The notes beneath the pieces were generated by a model. That model was not told the origin of the DNA. It did no database searches and saw nothing but the letters and a program-made list of their open reading frames with translations. This document shows, in pieces, positions 16,591-25,551 of a stretch of DNA of 64,000 nt. The stretch is from an uncultured Dehalococcoidia bacterium. Its GTDB lineage: Bacteria > Chloroflexota > Dehalococcoidia > Lucifugimonadales > UBA3495. Position 1 is the stretch's first letter. Each line of letters begins with the position of its first letter. The stretch spans positions 1-64,000 of the forward strand of contig OY282456.1 in NCBI GenBank assembly GCA_958296225.1, in the 5' to 3' direction. A program made the translations under genes and the position numbers.

Positions 16591-17595
16591 TTACAGCAGC
16601 ACCGGCTCCTTTTCCTTTTGATAGACTTGGATACGGCCACGGGTGTGGTCGATGATGGCAATTTGGCCGGAGTCGGATACGTGCACTGCGCACGGGTTGG
16701 CGAACGCCTTCTCGAACTGGCCGCCGTCATGGGTTATGGCCATGGTGCGCTGGCGGATCATGTCCGGGTTGGAGTTCAGCTTGGTCTTGCCCCATTCGGA
16801 CAGGGTGTAGTCGCCCTTCAGCTGGGCGCGGAACCGTCCGTCGGGAGCAAGAATCTGCACCCGGTCGTTCTCGCGGTCGCAGATGTAGATGTCGCCGTCG
16901 TTGTCCACGAACACCGCGTTGGGGCGCTTGAACTGGCCGGGGCCGTCGCCGCTGGTGCCGAAGCTGGCCTGCCACTCGCCGTCCTGGTTGAACACCTGGA
17001 TGCGGTCGTTGCGCCAGTCAGCCACGTAAACCAGGCCGGCCTGGTCCAGGCAGATGCCCCAGGGCATATTGAACTGGCCGTCGCCGCTGCCGAACTCGCC
17101 GAACTGGCTCTTGAAAGAGCCGTCCAGCCCGTAGCTCTGGATGCGGTGGTTCTTGGCGTCCACCAGCCACAGGGTATCGCCGTCAATGGCGATGCCCGAG
17201 GGGCCGTTGAACTCGCCGGGCCCGTCGCCGGCGGTGCCCCAGTGGGACACGTAATCGCCATCCTCGGTAAAGATGGTGATGCGGTTCAGGTACTCGTCGG
17301 CCACGTACAGGTTCCCTTCGCCGTCCAGCGCGCAGGAAGAGGGCCAGTATAGGTCGCCGGGGTCTTCACCGAATTTGCTGAACTCGCCCACCAGTTGCTC
17401 ATCCAGCGTGGCGACGGTTACGTGCACGCCGTCCGGGCGATTTTCATAGGAGCGGTTGAGAACGTAAACCTTGCCTTCGGCATCCACAGCCATGTCCACC
17501 GGGTTGCGGAACCCGGTGCCGTTGAACTCGTTGCGTCCCACGGAGTGGCTATAGGTGAAGGCAGTGTCCACGAGGCCAAACAGATGGGTACTCAT
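16591..17595 (-). CDS. NHL-repeat six-bladed beta-propeller protein
   Basis: A 334-residue protein with repeated NHL blades, each carrying a pattern like GDGPGEFNGPSGIAIDGD...WLVDAKNHRIQSY and GDGQFNMPWGICLDQAG...YVADWRNDRIQVF. It probably forms a six-bladed propeller for binding or lactonase-like activity. No signal peptide is visible. The ATG at 17595 has GAGAGGAA 6 bases upstream; an in-frame start at 17655 is less likely. It lies downstream of the DUF1501 and DUF1800 genes on the same strand. A paralogue is at 59550-60539. Confidence 0.88.
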   Translation of the reverse strand: MSTHLFGLVDTAFTYSHSVGRNEFNGTGFRNPVDMAVDAEGKVYVLNRSYENRPDGVHVTVATLDEQLVGEFSKFGEDPGDLYWPSSCALDGEGNLYVADEYLNRITIFTEDGDYVSHWGTAGDGPGEFNGPSGIAIDGDTLWLVDAKNHRIQSYGLDGSFKSQFGEFGSGDGQFNMPWGICLDQAGLVYVADWRNDRIQVFNQDGEWQASFGTSGDGPGQFKRPNAVFVDNDGDIYICDRENDRVQILAPDGRFRAQLKGDYTLSEWGKTKLNSNPDMIRQRTMAITHDGGQFEKAFANPCAVHVSDSGQIAIIDHTRGRIQVYQKEKEPVLL

Positions 17596-17679
17596 AGACT
17601 TTCCTCTCGTGTGGTCGTCAGGTTTCAGGCTGCTGTGGCGGGTCATTCCCGCCACAGCTATTGGTTCTCGTCGAACGGC

Positions 17680-18819
17680 CTACAGGAAGGGAACCTTCTC
17701 GAAGACGCCGCGGTTGATGGGGTTGGAGTCGAGACCCATCCAGTCCTCCAGGATGGTGGCGTAAACCTGGCGGAAGTCCATGTTGGACCTGAGGTTGCCG
17801 CCCTCTTCCTGCTGGCTGGGTTCCAGGGACGGATAGACGCCGTAGATGCCGCCCTTGACGTGCTCGCCCACGGCGAAGGCTACGGAGCCGGCGCCGTGGT
17901 CGGTGCCGGAGCCATTGTCGCCGACGCGGCGGCCGAACTCGGAGAACATGAACAGCACAACGTTGTCGCTGGCGTCATGGTCCCGCAGGTCGGTGATGAA
18001 GGTGTCAACGTTGGCCGACACGTCAGTCCACAGCGCGCTGTGCAGCTGCGCCTGGTTGGCGTGGGTGTCGAAGCCGTTGTAGGGGCTGGTGGTGAAGAGC
18101 ACCCGGGTGCCCAGGTCAGCCAGGTGAGTCTGGGCGATGTTCCGCATATACTGGCCGACGACGCTGCTGGAGTACTCCACGTTGGAGGTGTACTTCGGCG
18201 GGGCGGTGGCCAGAATGTCGGCGCCGATACGGGCGTAGGTGCCGGTGGAGCGCAGATAGTCATTGACAAAGCCCTGGCCCACGGTGGGCGCGTAAATCTT
18301 GCTGAACAGGTCCAGCGCCTCGGCCCGCTGGTCTTCACCCTCGATGCCGGTGAGCAGGCCGTAGGTCTCCAGGTTGCCGACGGAGGCGACGGGGACGCCT
18401 TCCTTGGCCAGGGCGCGGGGCAGGCCGCGACCGAAGTTCACGCCGGTGATACCCTGGCCGGCGTTGTTCGGGTCCAGTTCCTTGATAACCTGGCCCAGCC
18501 AGCCCTCGGTGCCGATGGTGTCGGGTTCGCAGGTGTGCCAGATGTCCATGCTGCGGAAGTGGCTGTACGACGGGTTGGCGTAGCCGATGCCCAGGAAAAT
18601 GGCCAGCTTGCCTTCGTCCCAGAACTTCTTCAGGGGCAGCATGGTGGGGTGCATACCGATTTCGCCGTTCAGGTCAATGACCGAGTCGGCCGGCACGCCC
18701 AGGGCCGGGCGGAAATCGCGGTAGTGGCCGTCGTTGTAGGGGATGACAGTGTTCAGGCCGTCGTTCCCACCGGAGAGGGAAAGAACCACCAGAACGTTGT
18801 CTTTGTTGGTAGAGACCAT
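17680..18819 (-). CDS. DUF1501 domain protein
   Basis: A 379-residue protein of the DUF1501 (sulfatase-like) family: VLVVLSLSGGNDGLNTVIP at the N-terminus, GEIGMHPTMLPLKKFWDEGKLA, SYSHFRSMDIWHT, and FSEFGRRVGDNGSGTDHGAG near the C-terminus are all typical. DUF1501 genes nearly always follow DUF1800 genes, as here. Many relatives carry a Tat signal; this one begins directly at the domain. Function is unknown, with possible metal-dependent hydrolase or cell-surface roles proposed from fold similarity. Confidence 0.92.
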   Translation of the reverse strand: MVSTNKDNVLVVLSLSGGNDGLNTVIPYNDGHYRDFRPALGVPADSVIDLNGEIGMHPTMLPLKKFWDEGKLAIFLGIGYANPSYSHFRSMDIWHTCEPDTIGTEGWLGQVIKELDPNNAGQGITGVNFGRGLPRALAKEGVPVASVGNLETYGLLTGIEGEDQRAEALDLFSKIYAPTVGQGFVNDYLRSTGTYARIGADILATAPPKYTSNVEYSSSVVGQYMRNIAQTHLADLGTRVLFTTSPYNGFDTHANQAQLHSALWTDVSANVDTFITDLRDHDASDNVVLFMFSEFGRRVGDNGSGTDHGAGSVAFAVGEHVKGGIYGVYPSLEPSQQEEGGNLRSNMDFRQVYATILEDWMGLDSNPINRGVFEKVPFL

Positions 18820-18888
18820 TTGCTAGTCCTCCATGGTGTTTGCGGAATTGCAGCAGCGCTGCTGACGGGTCTTGTGGTGGTTCCCCGA

Positions 18889-20313
18889 TTACTCGAACTG
18901 GAACTCGGAGGTGGACGCGATAATCTGGAACATCTCACCGGAGCGGCGGGTGAACTCCGCGCGCTCGGCGTCGCTGCCGTGGGTCAGGTTGCCGCCGCGG
19001 CCGGCGTGGGTGATGAGCTGGTCGCGGGTGTCCGCGGTGAGATTCAGGCAGCCCACCAAGTCGGCGCAACTGTCCACGAACTGCTCGGGGGACAGGGTGT
19101 CGCCCTGGGCCATCAGGCGGGAAATCATGCTCTGGACGCCGGGGAGCTCAGTGCGGCCCAGGTAGTCGGCGGCGAAGTTAATCCGCTCCACCAGCGTACC
19201 GGAGTCAATCCACTCGTGGCCGGTGTGCCAGCCTTCAACGGTGGGCGGGTTCATCAGGTCCATGCCCATGTACTTGGGTTCCTGGCTGAGCTCGAACATA
19301 CCGGGCTTGATGTCGTCCCGGTGGTCGCCAACCATGCGCAGGGTGCCGGCGACCATCTCGGCCGGGTTCTTCACCTTGGCGTAGCGGGCGTTCTTGAACC
19401 CGTCGGAGTTGAACAGGGTGCGCAGCATCTCCGTGATGTTGTAGCCGCTGTCAAAGTAGGTCTGCTCCAGCGCGGCCAGGGTCTCCTCGTCCTTGGGCGG
19501 CGTCTGCCGCCAGCTGGGAACGGGAACCTCGTCGGCGATGAAGAAATTGTACAGGTGGCGGGAGATGAAGCGGGCCGTGGCCGGCTGCGCCGCAATCATA
19601 CCTAGGATGTCGTCGCCGTTCCAGTTGCCCGTCTGGCCCAGGAAGGTCTTTTCGGAATCGTCGTGGTCGGCGGGGTCGTACCGGAACTCCCAGGGGCTGC
19701 GGCCATAGGGGAAGGGCGGGTACGGCGGCGCGATGTTCCAGCCGGTGAAGGCGCGGGCGGTGGCCTTGACGTCGTCCTCGGAGTAGTTGAACGCTTCGTT
19801 CATACCCACGCCCATGGAGAACAGCTCCAGCAGCTCGCGGCCATAGTTTTCGTTGATGGCCGTCTTGTGGCTTTCGCAGTTGTCCAGGTAATAGACCATG
19901 GCCGGGCTGACGGACAGTTCCAGCAGCAGCTCGCTGAAGTTGCCCATGCCCCGGTCGCGGAACATTTGAATCATCCGGCCCATTTCTTCGCCGGAGTCAA
20001 TCTTGGAGTGGCCGGCGCAGAAAATCATGTGCCAGAACAGCGCCATCTTCTCCTTGAGCTGGTACTCGGTGTTGACCATGCGATACACCCAGTTCTGGAT
20101 GTTAATCTCGATGGCTCCGGCGTGGTTGTAAGTGGGGTGGTAACGCAGCATCAAGTCATCTTCGACGCCGGAAGTAGAGCCGGGGTTCAGCAGCTCTTCC
20201 ACCACAGTGTCATAGCCTTTCGCAGCGGCGGCTTCGATTTCGTCGCGGCTGGCGTTGAAGCCGGCCCGGCGCAGAAGGTGAGCCATCAGTGCGATGTCGT
20301 TGCTTCCTGCCAT
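18889..20313 (-). CDS. DUF1800 domain protein
   Basis: A 474-residue DUF1800 protein. Recognisable blocks are MAHLLRRAGFNASRDEIE at the start, LKEKMALFWHMIFCAG, NYGRELLELFSMGVG, ARAFTGWNI, FLGQTGNWNGDDIL and FISRHLYNFFIADE. GGAGG lies 5 bases before the ATG at 20313; the frame stays open to 20433 but that part lacks family similarity. It forms an operon with the DUF1501 gene (69-base gap) and the NHL gene. A second DUF1800 gene is at the right end of the window. Confidence 0.93.
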   Translation of the reverse strand: MAGSNDIALMAHLLRRAGFNASRDEIEAAAAKGYDTVVEELLNPGSTSGVEDDLMLRYHPTYNHAGAIEINIQNWVYRMVNTEYQLKEKMALFWHMIFCAGHSKIDSGEEMGRMIQMFRDRGMGNFSELLLELSVSPAMVYYLDNCESHKTAINENYGRELLELFSMGVGMNEAFNYSEDDVKATARAFTGWNIAPPYPPFPYGRSPWEFRYDPADHDDSEKTFLGQTGNWNGDDILGMIAAQPATARFISRHLYNFFIADEVPVPSWRQTPPKDEETLAALEQTYFDSGYNITEMLRTLFNSDGFKNARYAKVKNPAEMVAGTLRMVGDHRDDIKPGMFELSQEPKYMGMDLMNPPTVEGWHTGHEWIDSGTLVERINFAADYLGRTELPGVQSMISRLMAQGDTLSPEQFVDSCADLVGCLNLTADTRDQLITHAGRGGNLTHGSDAERAEFTRRSGEMFQIIASTSEFQFE

Positions 20314-20991
20314 TAGTTCCTCCTTGTGTGTCCTGTTGGGATAGTTGGTCCCGGTAGGCCGATTTTGATAGGGAAAATATACCGCAAAATTAGCCGCGTC
20401 CGCAATAAGCGAGGGCCTAAGATAGCCGCCCAAACTGCGGAACCGTTATCAGTTTATAATCGTATCGCCGCAAGCAGCCGATGTCAATACGACGACCGAA
20501 CGCAAAGCCCTTGCGTTGTGGCCCCTACAGCGCCGGTTGGGGTGAGTTGGCGCTGATGCAGCAGCAATCAGGCGAAGGGCTGCTACTGCGGACGGTTCGG
20601 CTATGTTGGCATGGCGGCTCCTATGGCTCCGTGCGTTGGGATTTGGTCGGCGATGGTCAGGCGATGGGTGCGATGTCGGGCGAAAGGTTTGCGGTGGACC
20701 GGGTTTCAGGGATTATCAGCCCTACGGCCGGAGGTTTTGCGCTGGGGTTTTTAGCCCGGTATTTTCCATGCCCGAAGCATGGGGCGCTGTGGCTGACGCC
20801 GTGGCCGCAGCGACTACGCCGGTTAATGAGATCGGCGACAGTCTCAACGAGCCGGTAGCGACTTGGATGCTGATAGTGGCCGTGATTACCTGAAACCCGG
20901 TCGGGGTATTGCTTTTTCGCCTGACGCGGCTATGATAGCACGTGCGTTCTGGCGGACGCAAGGGGCATTTTACAGAAAATAAAAGGCCCCG
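20314..20991. other. Intergenic region of about 680 bases with one interspersed repeat
   Basis: No convincing gene is seen: the open frames here have no recognisable domain and poor start sites. It should contain the promoter of the DUF1800 operon (left part, AT-richer near 20380-20460). A 27-base stretch at 20716-20741/2 matches 23 of 27 bases with a minus-strand stretch at 41099-41125, itself in another gene-poor region. Confidence 0.45.
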
Positions 20992-21708
20992 CTAGGCCAG
21001 GCGGAATCGTTTGAACGCTTCGGCGTATGGCACCCCGATGCTCTGGCCGTTGCGCCGCCGCCCTTCCTTGAGGTAACGGCCAGCGGATTCCGGGGCCACC
21101 TGACTGCGGTGCGCCTGCAGTGCGGCCACCGCAGTATCAATATGGTCGGTAACGTCCACGTAGCGGTCGGGGTGGCTGTGTCCCATCACCCACAGCTCCT
21201 GCACCACGTGCGGTTCCAGCCCTTCGTCATTGAGCAAGTCGGGAAAAGTCAGCCGGTCGCGCGCCGAGGGGAACACCGCGGCCATCGCCGCCTCTCCGGA
21301 AGCGATGTGGTCGGGGTGGTCAACGTAGCCGTCGCCGACGAGGTTGCGGACGGGGTTCATGCAGATGAGTACGTCGGGCCGGCGCCGGCGAATTTCCCGC
21401 GTAATATCCTTGCGGACGGCCAGGGTGGGTTCCAGATAGGCGTCGGGAAATCCCAGGAAAATCACGTCGGACAGCCCCAGCACGCGCCCGGCCTCCCGCT
21501 GCTCCTGCTCCCGGATTTTAACCAGCTCCGGGCCGGTCATCTCAGGATGGGAACTGCCCTTGCTGCCGTCGGTACATAGCACATACGCCACGTCCCAACC
21601 CTCGGCGCACCACCGGGCCACCGTCCCGGAGCAGCCCCACTCCGCGTCATCGGCGTGGGCCACCACCACCATGCCGCGGCTGAATCCATCCTCTAGTCGC
21701 CCTGTCAT
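20992..21708 (-). CDS. PIG-L family deacetylase (LmbE-like)
   Basis: A 238-residue zinc-dependent N-acetylglucosaminyl-type deacetylase. The metal motif is AHADDAEWGCSGT (the family usually has AHPDDE), with the third ligand in YVDHPDHIASGEA, plus LCTDGSKGSSHPEMTG. It may deacetylate an amino sugar conjugate, such as in thiol or lipid glycoside synthesis. The Pro to Ala change in the first motif is conservative. It stands alone between two intergenic regions. Confidence 0.9.
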   Translation of the reverse strand: MTGRLEDGFSRGMVVVAHADDAEWGCSGTVARWCAEGWDVAYVLCTDGSKGSSHPEMTGPELVKIREQEQREAGRVLGLSDVIFLGFPDAYLEPTLAVRKDITREIRRRRPDVLICMNPVRNLVGDGYVDHPDHIASGEAAMAAVFPSARDRLTFPDLLNDEGLEPHVVQELWVMGHSHPDRYVDVTDHIDTAVAALQAHRSQVAPESAGRYLKEGRRRNGQSIGVPYAEAFKRFRLA

Positions 21709-21826
21709 TTAGCGTTCAAACCTCCTGAGCGGCGCTCGCCGCACTTGCAGCACGCCGAGATTATACTGAAAGCGCGCCGGCAACGGCGCTGCATCCTGCG
21801 GTTTGGCGCAGGATTCCGGCGGGCGG

Positions 21827-23251
21827 TCATTCCGATGCGGTTGACCGCGTTAGGGGAAGGTCAAAAACAAAGCGGCTGCCGGCGCCCGCCGCGCTCTCGG
21901 CCCGGATGCTGCCCCCGTGCGCCTCCACCAACTTTCGGGCAATGGTCAGCCCCAACCCGGCGCCGCCGGTGGCGCGGGCCCGGGACGGGTCGGCCCGGTA
22001 CAGCCGGTCGAACACGAAGGGCAATAAATCGGCGGGGATGCCTTCCCCCGTATCGGATACCGCAATGGTCACCGCACCGGCATTGTCCAATGCGGATATG
22101 GTTACCGTACCGCCCGGCGGGGTATGGCGAATTGCGTTGTCCACCAGGTTGCCAAGCACCTGCTCAATCCGAGTCCGGTCCAGCCATACCGGCGGCAAAT
22201 CCTCCGGCAGCTCGACCACCAGGACAATGCCGGCGGCCTCGGCTTTGGGGCGGAAGGCTTCCGCCGTATGTCGCACTATCTCCGCAACCGATTCGACCTC
22301 CTGGCGCAGCCGGAAATCCCGGGCCTCCGTTTCCGCCAGCAGTCTGAGGTCTTCAATCAGACGCGCCAGGTAAAGTACCTGCTGGTGTATCGTGTTGAGA
22401 GTGGCCGCGTCGGGTTGCAGAACGCCGTCTTTCAGCGCTTCGGTGTATCCCTGCACGTTGGATAAGGGGGTTCGCAGTTCGTGGGCAACGTCCGCTACCA
22501 GGTTCCGGCGCTGCCGCGCGGCGTCTTCGAGGGCGTCGGCCATGGCATTGAAAGTGTGGCCGAGTTCGGCTACCTCGTCCTTTCCTTTCACGTCCACTCT
22601 GCGGGACAGGTCGCCGCTGCCCAGGGCCCGCGCCGCCGTCGTCAAGCCGCTGACCGACCGCAGCACACGGCGCGACAACAGCGACACCAGCAAAATCCCG
22701 CCCGCGCCCGCCACCAGCCCGGCCCACACCAGGGAACGGCCGATTGATTCGGAAAAGCGAATCAGCGGCGGTTCGGCAATCCCGCCGTGGGCGTTGGCCG
22801 GCGACAAACCGTCGCCGTCTCCGCCAGGCTCCGGCCGGCCCGGCCCTTCCCCGGCGGTCGCCACCAGCACCGACCCCACCTGCGTCTCTCCCACCACAAT
22901 GGGCGCGAACCGGGAACGGTGCGGATGATGGCCGGCGCCTTCCCGGCGCCGGCGACTGTCCCCAATCACGTCGCCGGCTTCATTGACCACGACTATCTCA
23001 CGGTCGGACAGAAACCCGGCGCGTTTGGTGAGAGCCTGAACCCCGTTCCAATCCCCGGTTTCACGGTAGAACTCTGCCAGCGTTGCGTTGATGCGGTTGG
23101 AGCGGGCCCGGTCAAATTCCCCCTGGATGTGGTGAACCTGCCGGTGGGCCGCCTGGCCGGTAAACAGGCCGACCCCGCCCGTGGCCAGGGCCAGGATGAT
23201 GGCGAATCCCACCACCAGCCGGAACTGGAGACTGTAGAACCACTTAGGCAT
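21827..23251 (-). CDS. Sensor histidine kinase
   Basis: A 474-residue membrane sensor kinase. TM1 is at about residues 10-30, a periplasmic domain at 31-172, TM2 at about 174-192, a HAMP domain follows (RRVLRSVSGLTTAARALGSG), then HisKA with phospho-acceptor His257 in DVAHELRTPLSNVQG, and an ATPase domain with N box DNAIRHTPPGG and G boxes SDTGEGIPADL and GGAGLGLTI. The ATG at 23251 lies inside the end of the response regulator gene (8-base overlap), which gives coupled translation. The signal sensed is unknown. Confidence 0.93.
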   Translation of the reverse strand: MPKWFYSLQFRLVVGFAIILALATGGVGLFTGQAAHRQVHHIQGEFDRARSNRINATLAEFYRETGDWNGVQALTKRAGFLSDREIVVVNEAGDVIGDSRRRREGAGHHPHRSRFAPIVVGETQVGSVLVATAGEGPGRPEPGGDGDGLSPANAHGGIAEPPLIRFSESIGRSLVWAGLVAGAGGILLVSLLSRRVLRSVSGLTTAARALGSGDLSRRVDVKGKDEVAELGHTFNAMADALEDAARQRRNLVADVAHELRTPLSNVQGYTEALKDGVLQPDAATLNTIHQQVLYLARLIEDLRLLAETEARDFRLRQEVESVAEIVRHTAEAFRPKAEAAGIVLVVELPEDLPPVWLDRTRIEQVLGNLVDNAIRHTPPGGTVTISALDNAGAVTIAVSDTGEGIPADLLPFVFDRLYRADPSRARATGGAGLGLTIARKLVEAHGGSIRAESAAGAGSRFVFDLPLTRSTASE

Positions 23252-23933
23252 CGCCAAATTTGTAACCCACCCCGTAAACCGTGTGCAGATACTGCGGTTG
23301 GCGGGGGTTCGGCTCAACCTTGCGGCGCAAGTTGGCGACGTGAGCATCTACGGTGCGGTCGAAACCGTCGAAGTCGTAGCCGAAAACTTCGTCGATTATC
23401 TGCTCGCGCGTGAACACCCGGCCGGGCTGCCGCAAAAACATGGCCAGCAGACGGAACTCCGTGGGAGTCAGGCTAATCTGCGTACTGCCCACGCGGGCGG
23501 CCCGTGTTGCCGGGTCAACGACGACCTGGCCATAGGACAGATTGGGCGCATCGTTTTCCGCGCCGCCGCGGGCGGTTCGCCGCAGAACCGCCCGGACCCG
23601 GGCCGCCAGCTCCCGCGGACTGAAAGGCTTGGTAATGTAATCATCGGCGCCCAGGTCCAGCCCGGCCAGCCGGTCTGCCTCGGCAACCCGGGCGGTGACC
23701 ATCACAATAGGCACGTCCGACTCCTCCCGGACGGCCCGGCACACCTGGATGCCGTCCAGCCGGGGGAGCATCAAGTCCAGCACAATCAGGCTGGGAGCCG
23801 ACTCCCGGGCCAGCCGCAGCCCCTCAACGCCATCCCGCGCCGTCAAAACTTCGTGACCGTCCCGGCTCAGGTAAAGGCTCACCAGTTTTACGGTGTCCGG
23901 GTCGTCCTCTATTATCAGTATCCGGCTTGACAT
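23244..23933 (-). CDS. OmpR/PhoB-family response regulator
   Basis: A 229-residue two-domain regulator. The receiver has the acidic pair EDD at residues 9-11, phospho-acceptor Asp53 in LIVLDLMLPRLDG, Thr in MVTARV and Lys in DYITKPFSPREL. The C-terminal winged helix (LTPTEFRLLAMFLRQPGRVF, then FDRTVDAHVANLRRKVEPNP) binds DNA. It is paired with the histidine kinase at 21827-23251 and comes first in the operon. Confidence 0.94.
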   Translation of the reverse strand: MSSRILIIEDDPDTVKLVSLYLSRDGHEVLTARDGVEGLRLARESAPSLIVLDLMLPRLDGIQVCRAVREESDVPIVMVTARVAEADRLAGLDLGADDYITKPFSPRELAARVRAVLRRTARGGAENDAPNLSYGQVVVDPATRAARVGSTQISLTPTEFRLLAMFLRQPGRVFTREQIIDEVFGYDFDGFDRTVDAHVANLRRKVEPNPRQPQYLHTVYGVGYKFGDA

Positions 23934-24047
23934 CCTGACGGCTCCGCCGGCTTTTCACGGCCGGCCCACAAACAATACCATACGGTCATAACCCCGTTCC
24001 CGCGGAACAGGACTTCCCGGCAGGGCAAGGTCGTTTCAAATTCAATC

Positions 24048-24070
24048 CCCTCTCCCTTGATGGGAGAGGG
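24048..24070. repeat. Palindromic intergenic repeat CCCTCTCCC...GGGAGAGGG
   Basis: A 9-bp perfect inverted repeat with a 5-base loop, followed by GGGTGAGGGTG, in the intergenic space left of the MFS gene. A second copy is at 40757-40779. This palindrome type is widespread in intergenic DNA of unrelated GC-rich bacteria. As the MFS gene and the regulator gene flank it, it could also act as a weak terminator. Confidence 0.75.
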
Positions 24071-24160
24071 CCGGGGTGAGGGTGAAACCGCGGTTTGTTT
24101 GAGACCACCATAGCGAACCAGTGTTAAGGAAATTCGAAGATTTTCGCGCCGGTTGATGCT

Positions 24161-25453
24161 TTACGCCGCGCGCCGGGAAGCCGGCGCCGGCGGGATTGAC
24201 GGGTCGGAAGGCGTGAGCAAGGCGGGACGACGCATAAAGTGCAGGATGAAGCCGAGGGCCGCTCCGACCAGCGCCATTCCGGTGGACATGGCGAAAGCCC
24301 ATTGCAGGGTTCCGGTGGCGTCGGCAATGGGGCCGGCGATGGCCGGCGAAATCGTGTTGCCGATGCCGGCGCCCATGCCCATCAACCCGAAGGATGCCGG
24401 CGCCATGTACACCGGAACGTAGTCGCCAGCGGACGCGGCGCAGATAGTGTAGGTTGCCCGCAATATCAGCCCGGTGAGGATTGACGCCACGACGAACACC
24501 ACGATGTCGGGCAGCAGCCAGAACAGGGCGTTACTGGCGGCCTGAATCAGAAAAGTCACGCCGAAGGCCAGGCCCCGGCCCATACGGTCGGACAGCGCGC
24601 CCGGCACGATGCCGCTACTGATGCTCAGCACGCCCATGGCCATAAACAGGATGCCAACCGTGCTTACGGCCACGCCGTGCTCAACTTCCAGGTAAGAACC
24701 GTAAGAAGACGTGAGGATGCCCTGCACACACCCCGAACAGAACGCCATGCCCGTGATGAGCCAGATGTAGGGATTGGTGTACACGTCCACCGGCCACCGG
24801 GGCCGACGGCCGGCTCGCGAACGTCGCTGCCGCACCGCGGCCGCCGGCGCCGGCGCTTCACGAATGAACCCGATGCACAGCACGCCGATTAGCAGGCTGA
24901 ACCCGCTCACGAGATACCAGGTATATCGCCACCCGTCATCGCCGAACCGGCTGGTCAGCGGGGGCACTATGACGCCGGCCAGTACGAGGGCCAGACTGCC
25001 GCCGGCCGCCGCGATTCCCGACGCCATTCCCCGGTCGCTCATCTTGAACCAGGGGGCCAGCATTCCCATCATCGGCGTCAGGGCCACCCCCGACGCACCG
25101 CCGACAATCACCATCGCCGCCATGGCAACCCAGTAATTGGGCGACCAGCCCAGGAGCGCCATCGCCACCGTTGACCCCAGCACGCTCGCTATGACTAGCC
25201 AGCGCCCCCCATACCGCGAGGCCACCGCGCCCGAAGCCAACCCGGAGACCACCCGCGCCAGCGCCAGCGTCGCAACCAGGATAAAGGCTTCGGTGTACGA
25301 CAGCCGGAACGTCGCCTTCATCCCCGGTATGGTCAACGCCTGAACGTACAGCGAAAAGCTGGTAATCAGGTTGACGGCCGCCGATACCGCCAGGATGATG
25401 GAGGCGTAGCTGCGAATCCAATCAGGTTTGAGCGCGGAGGGGATAATAGCCAT
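24161..25453 (-). CDS. MFS transporter (OFA/monocarboxylate-type)
   Basis: A 430-residue major facilitator with about 12 hydrophobic segments. After TM2 to TM3 it has SGLASGAVASRYGGRWLV, the MFS motif A region, and GALSDRMGRGLAFG in the second half. GGASGVALTPMMGMLAPWFKM resembles oxalate/formate and monocarboxylate transporters. Charged C-terminal tail, no signal peptide. Substrate is probably an organic acid, but this is inferred only from family resemblance. No good ribosome site precedes the ATG. Confidence 0.88.
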   Translation of the reverse strand: MAIIPSALKPDWIRSYASIILAVSAAVNLITSFSLYVQALTIPGMKATFRLSYTEAFILVATLALARVVSGLASGAVASRYGGRWLVIASVLGSTVAMALLGWSPNYWVAMAAMVIVGGASGVALTPMMGMLAPWFKMSDRGMASGIAAAGGSLALVLAGVIVPPLTSRFGDDGWRYTWYLVSGFSLLIGVLCIGFIREAPAPAAAVRQRRSRAGRRPRWPVDVYTNPYIWLITGMAFCSGCVQGILTSSYGSYLEVEHGVAVSTVGILFMAMGVLSISSGIVPGALSDRMGRGLAFGVTFLIQAASNALFWLLPDIVVFVVASILTGLILRATYTICAASAGDYVPVYMAPASFGLMGMGAGIGNTISPAIAGPIADATGTLQWAFAMSTGMALVGAALGFILHFMRRPALLTPSDPSIPPAPASRRAA

Positions 25454-25551
25454 AGGGGAATGACATCATAGCATATCGTTCTCTTTCTTCCGCCAACGGC
25501 CCGGCTTACCTGATACAATACCGGCAGAATCACCGCGCCAGGTACGGAATA

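Noticed and set aside
17395..19605. Very long open frame on the plus strand (736 codons)
   Set aside because: It is antisense to the NHL, DUF1501 and DUF1800 genes, has no domain and results from high GC third positions.
20481..20893. Open frames between the DUF1800 and PIG-L genes
   Set aside because: No domain, no good ribosome site, and sequence of the repeated element interrupts any sensible protein.
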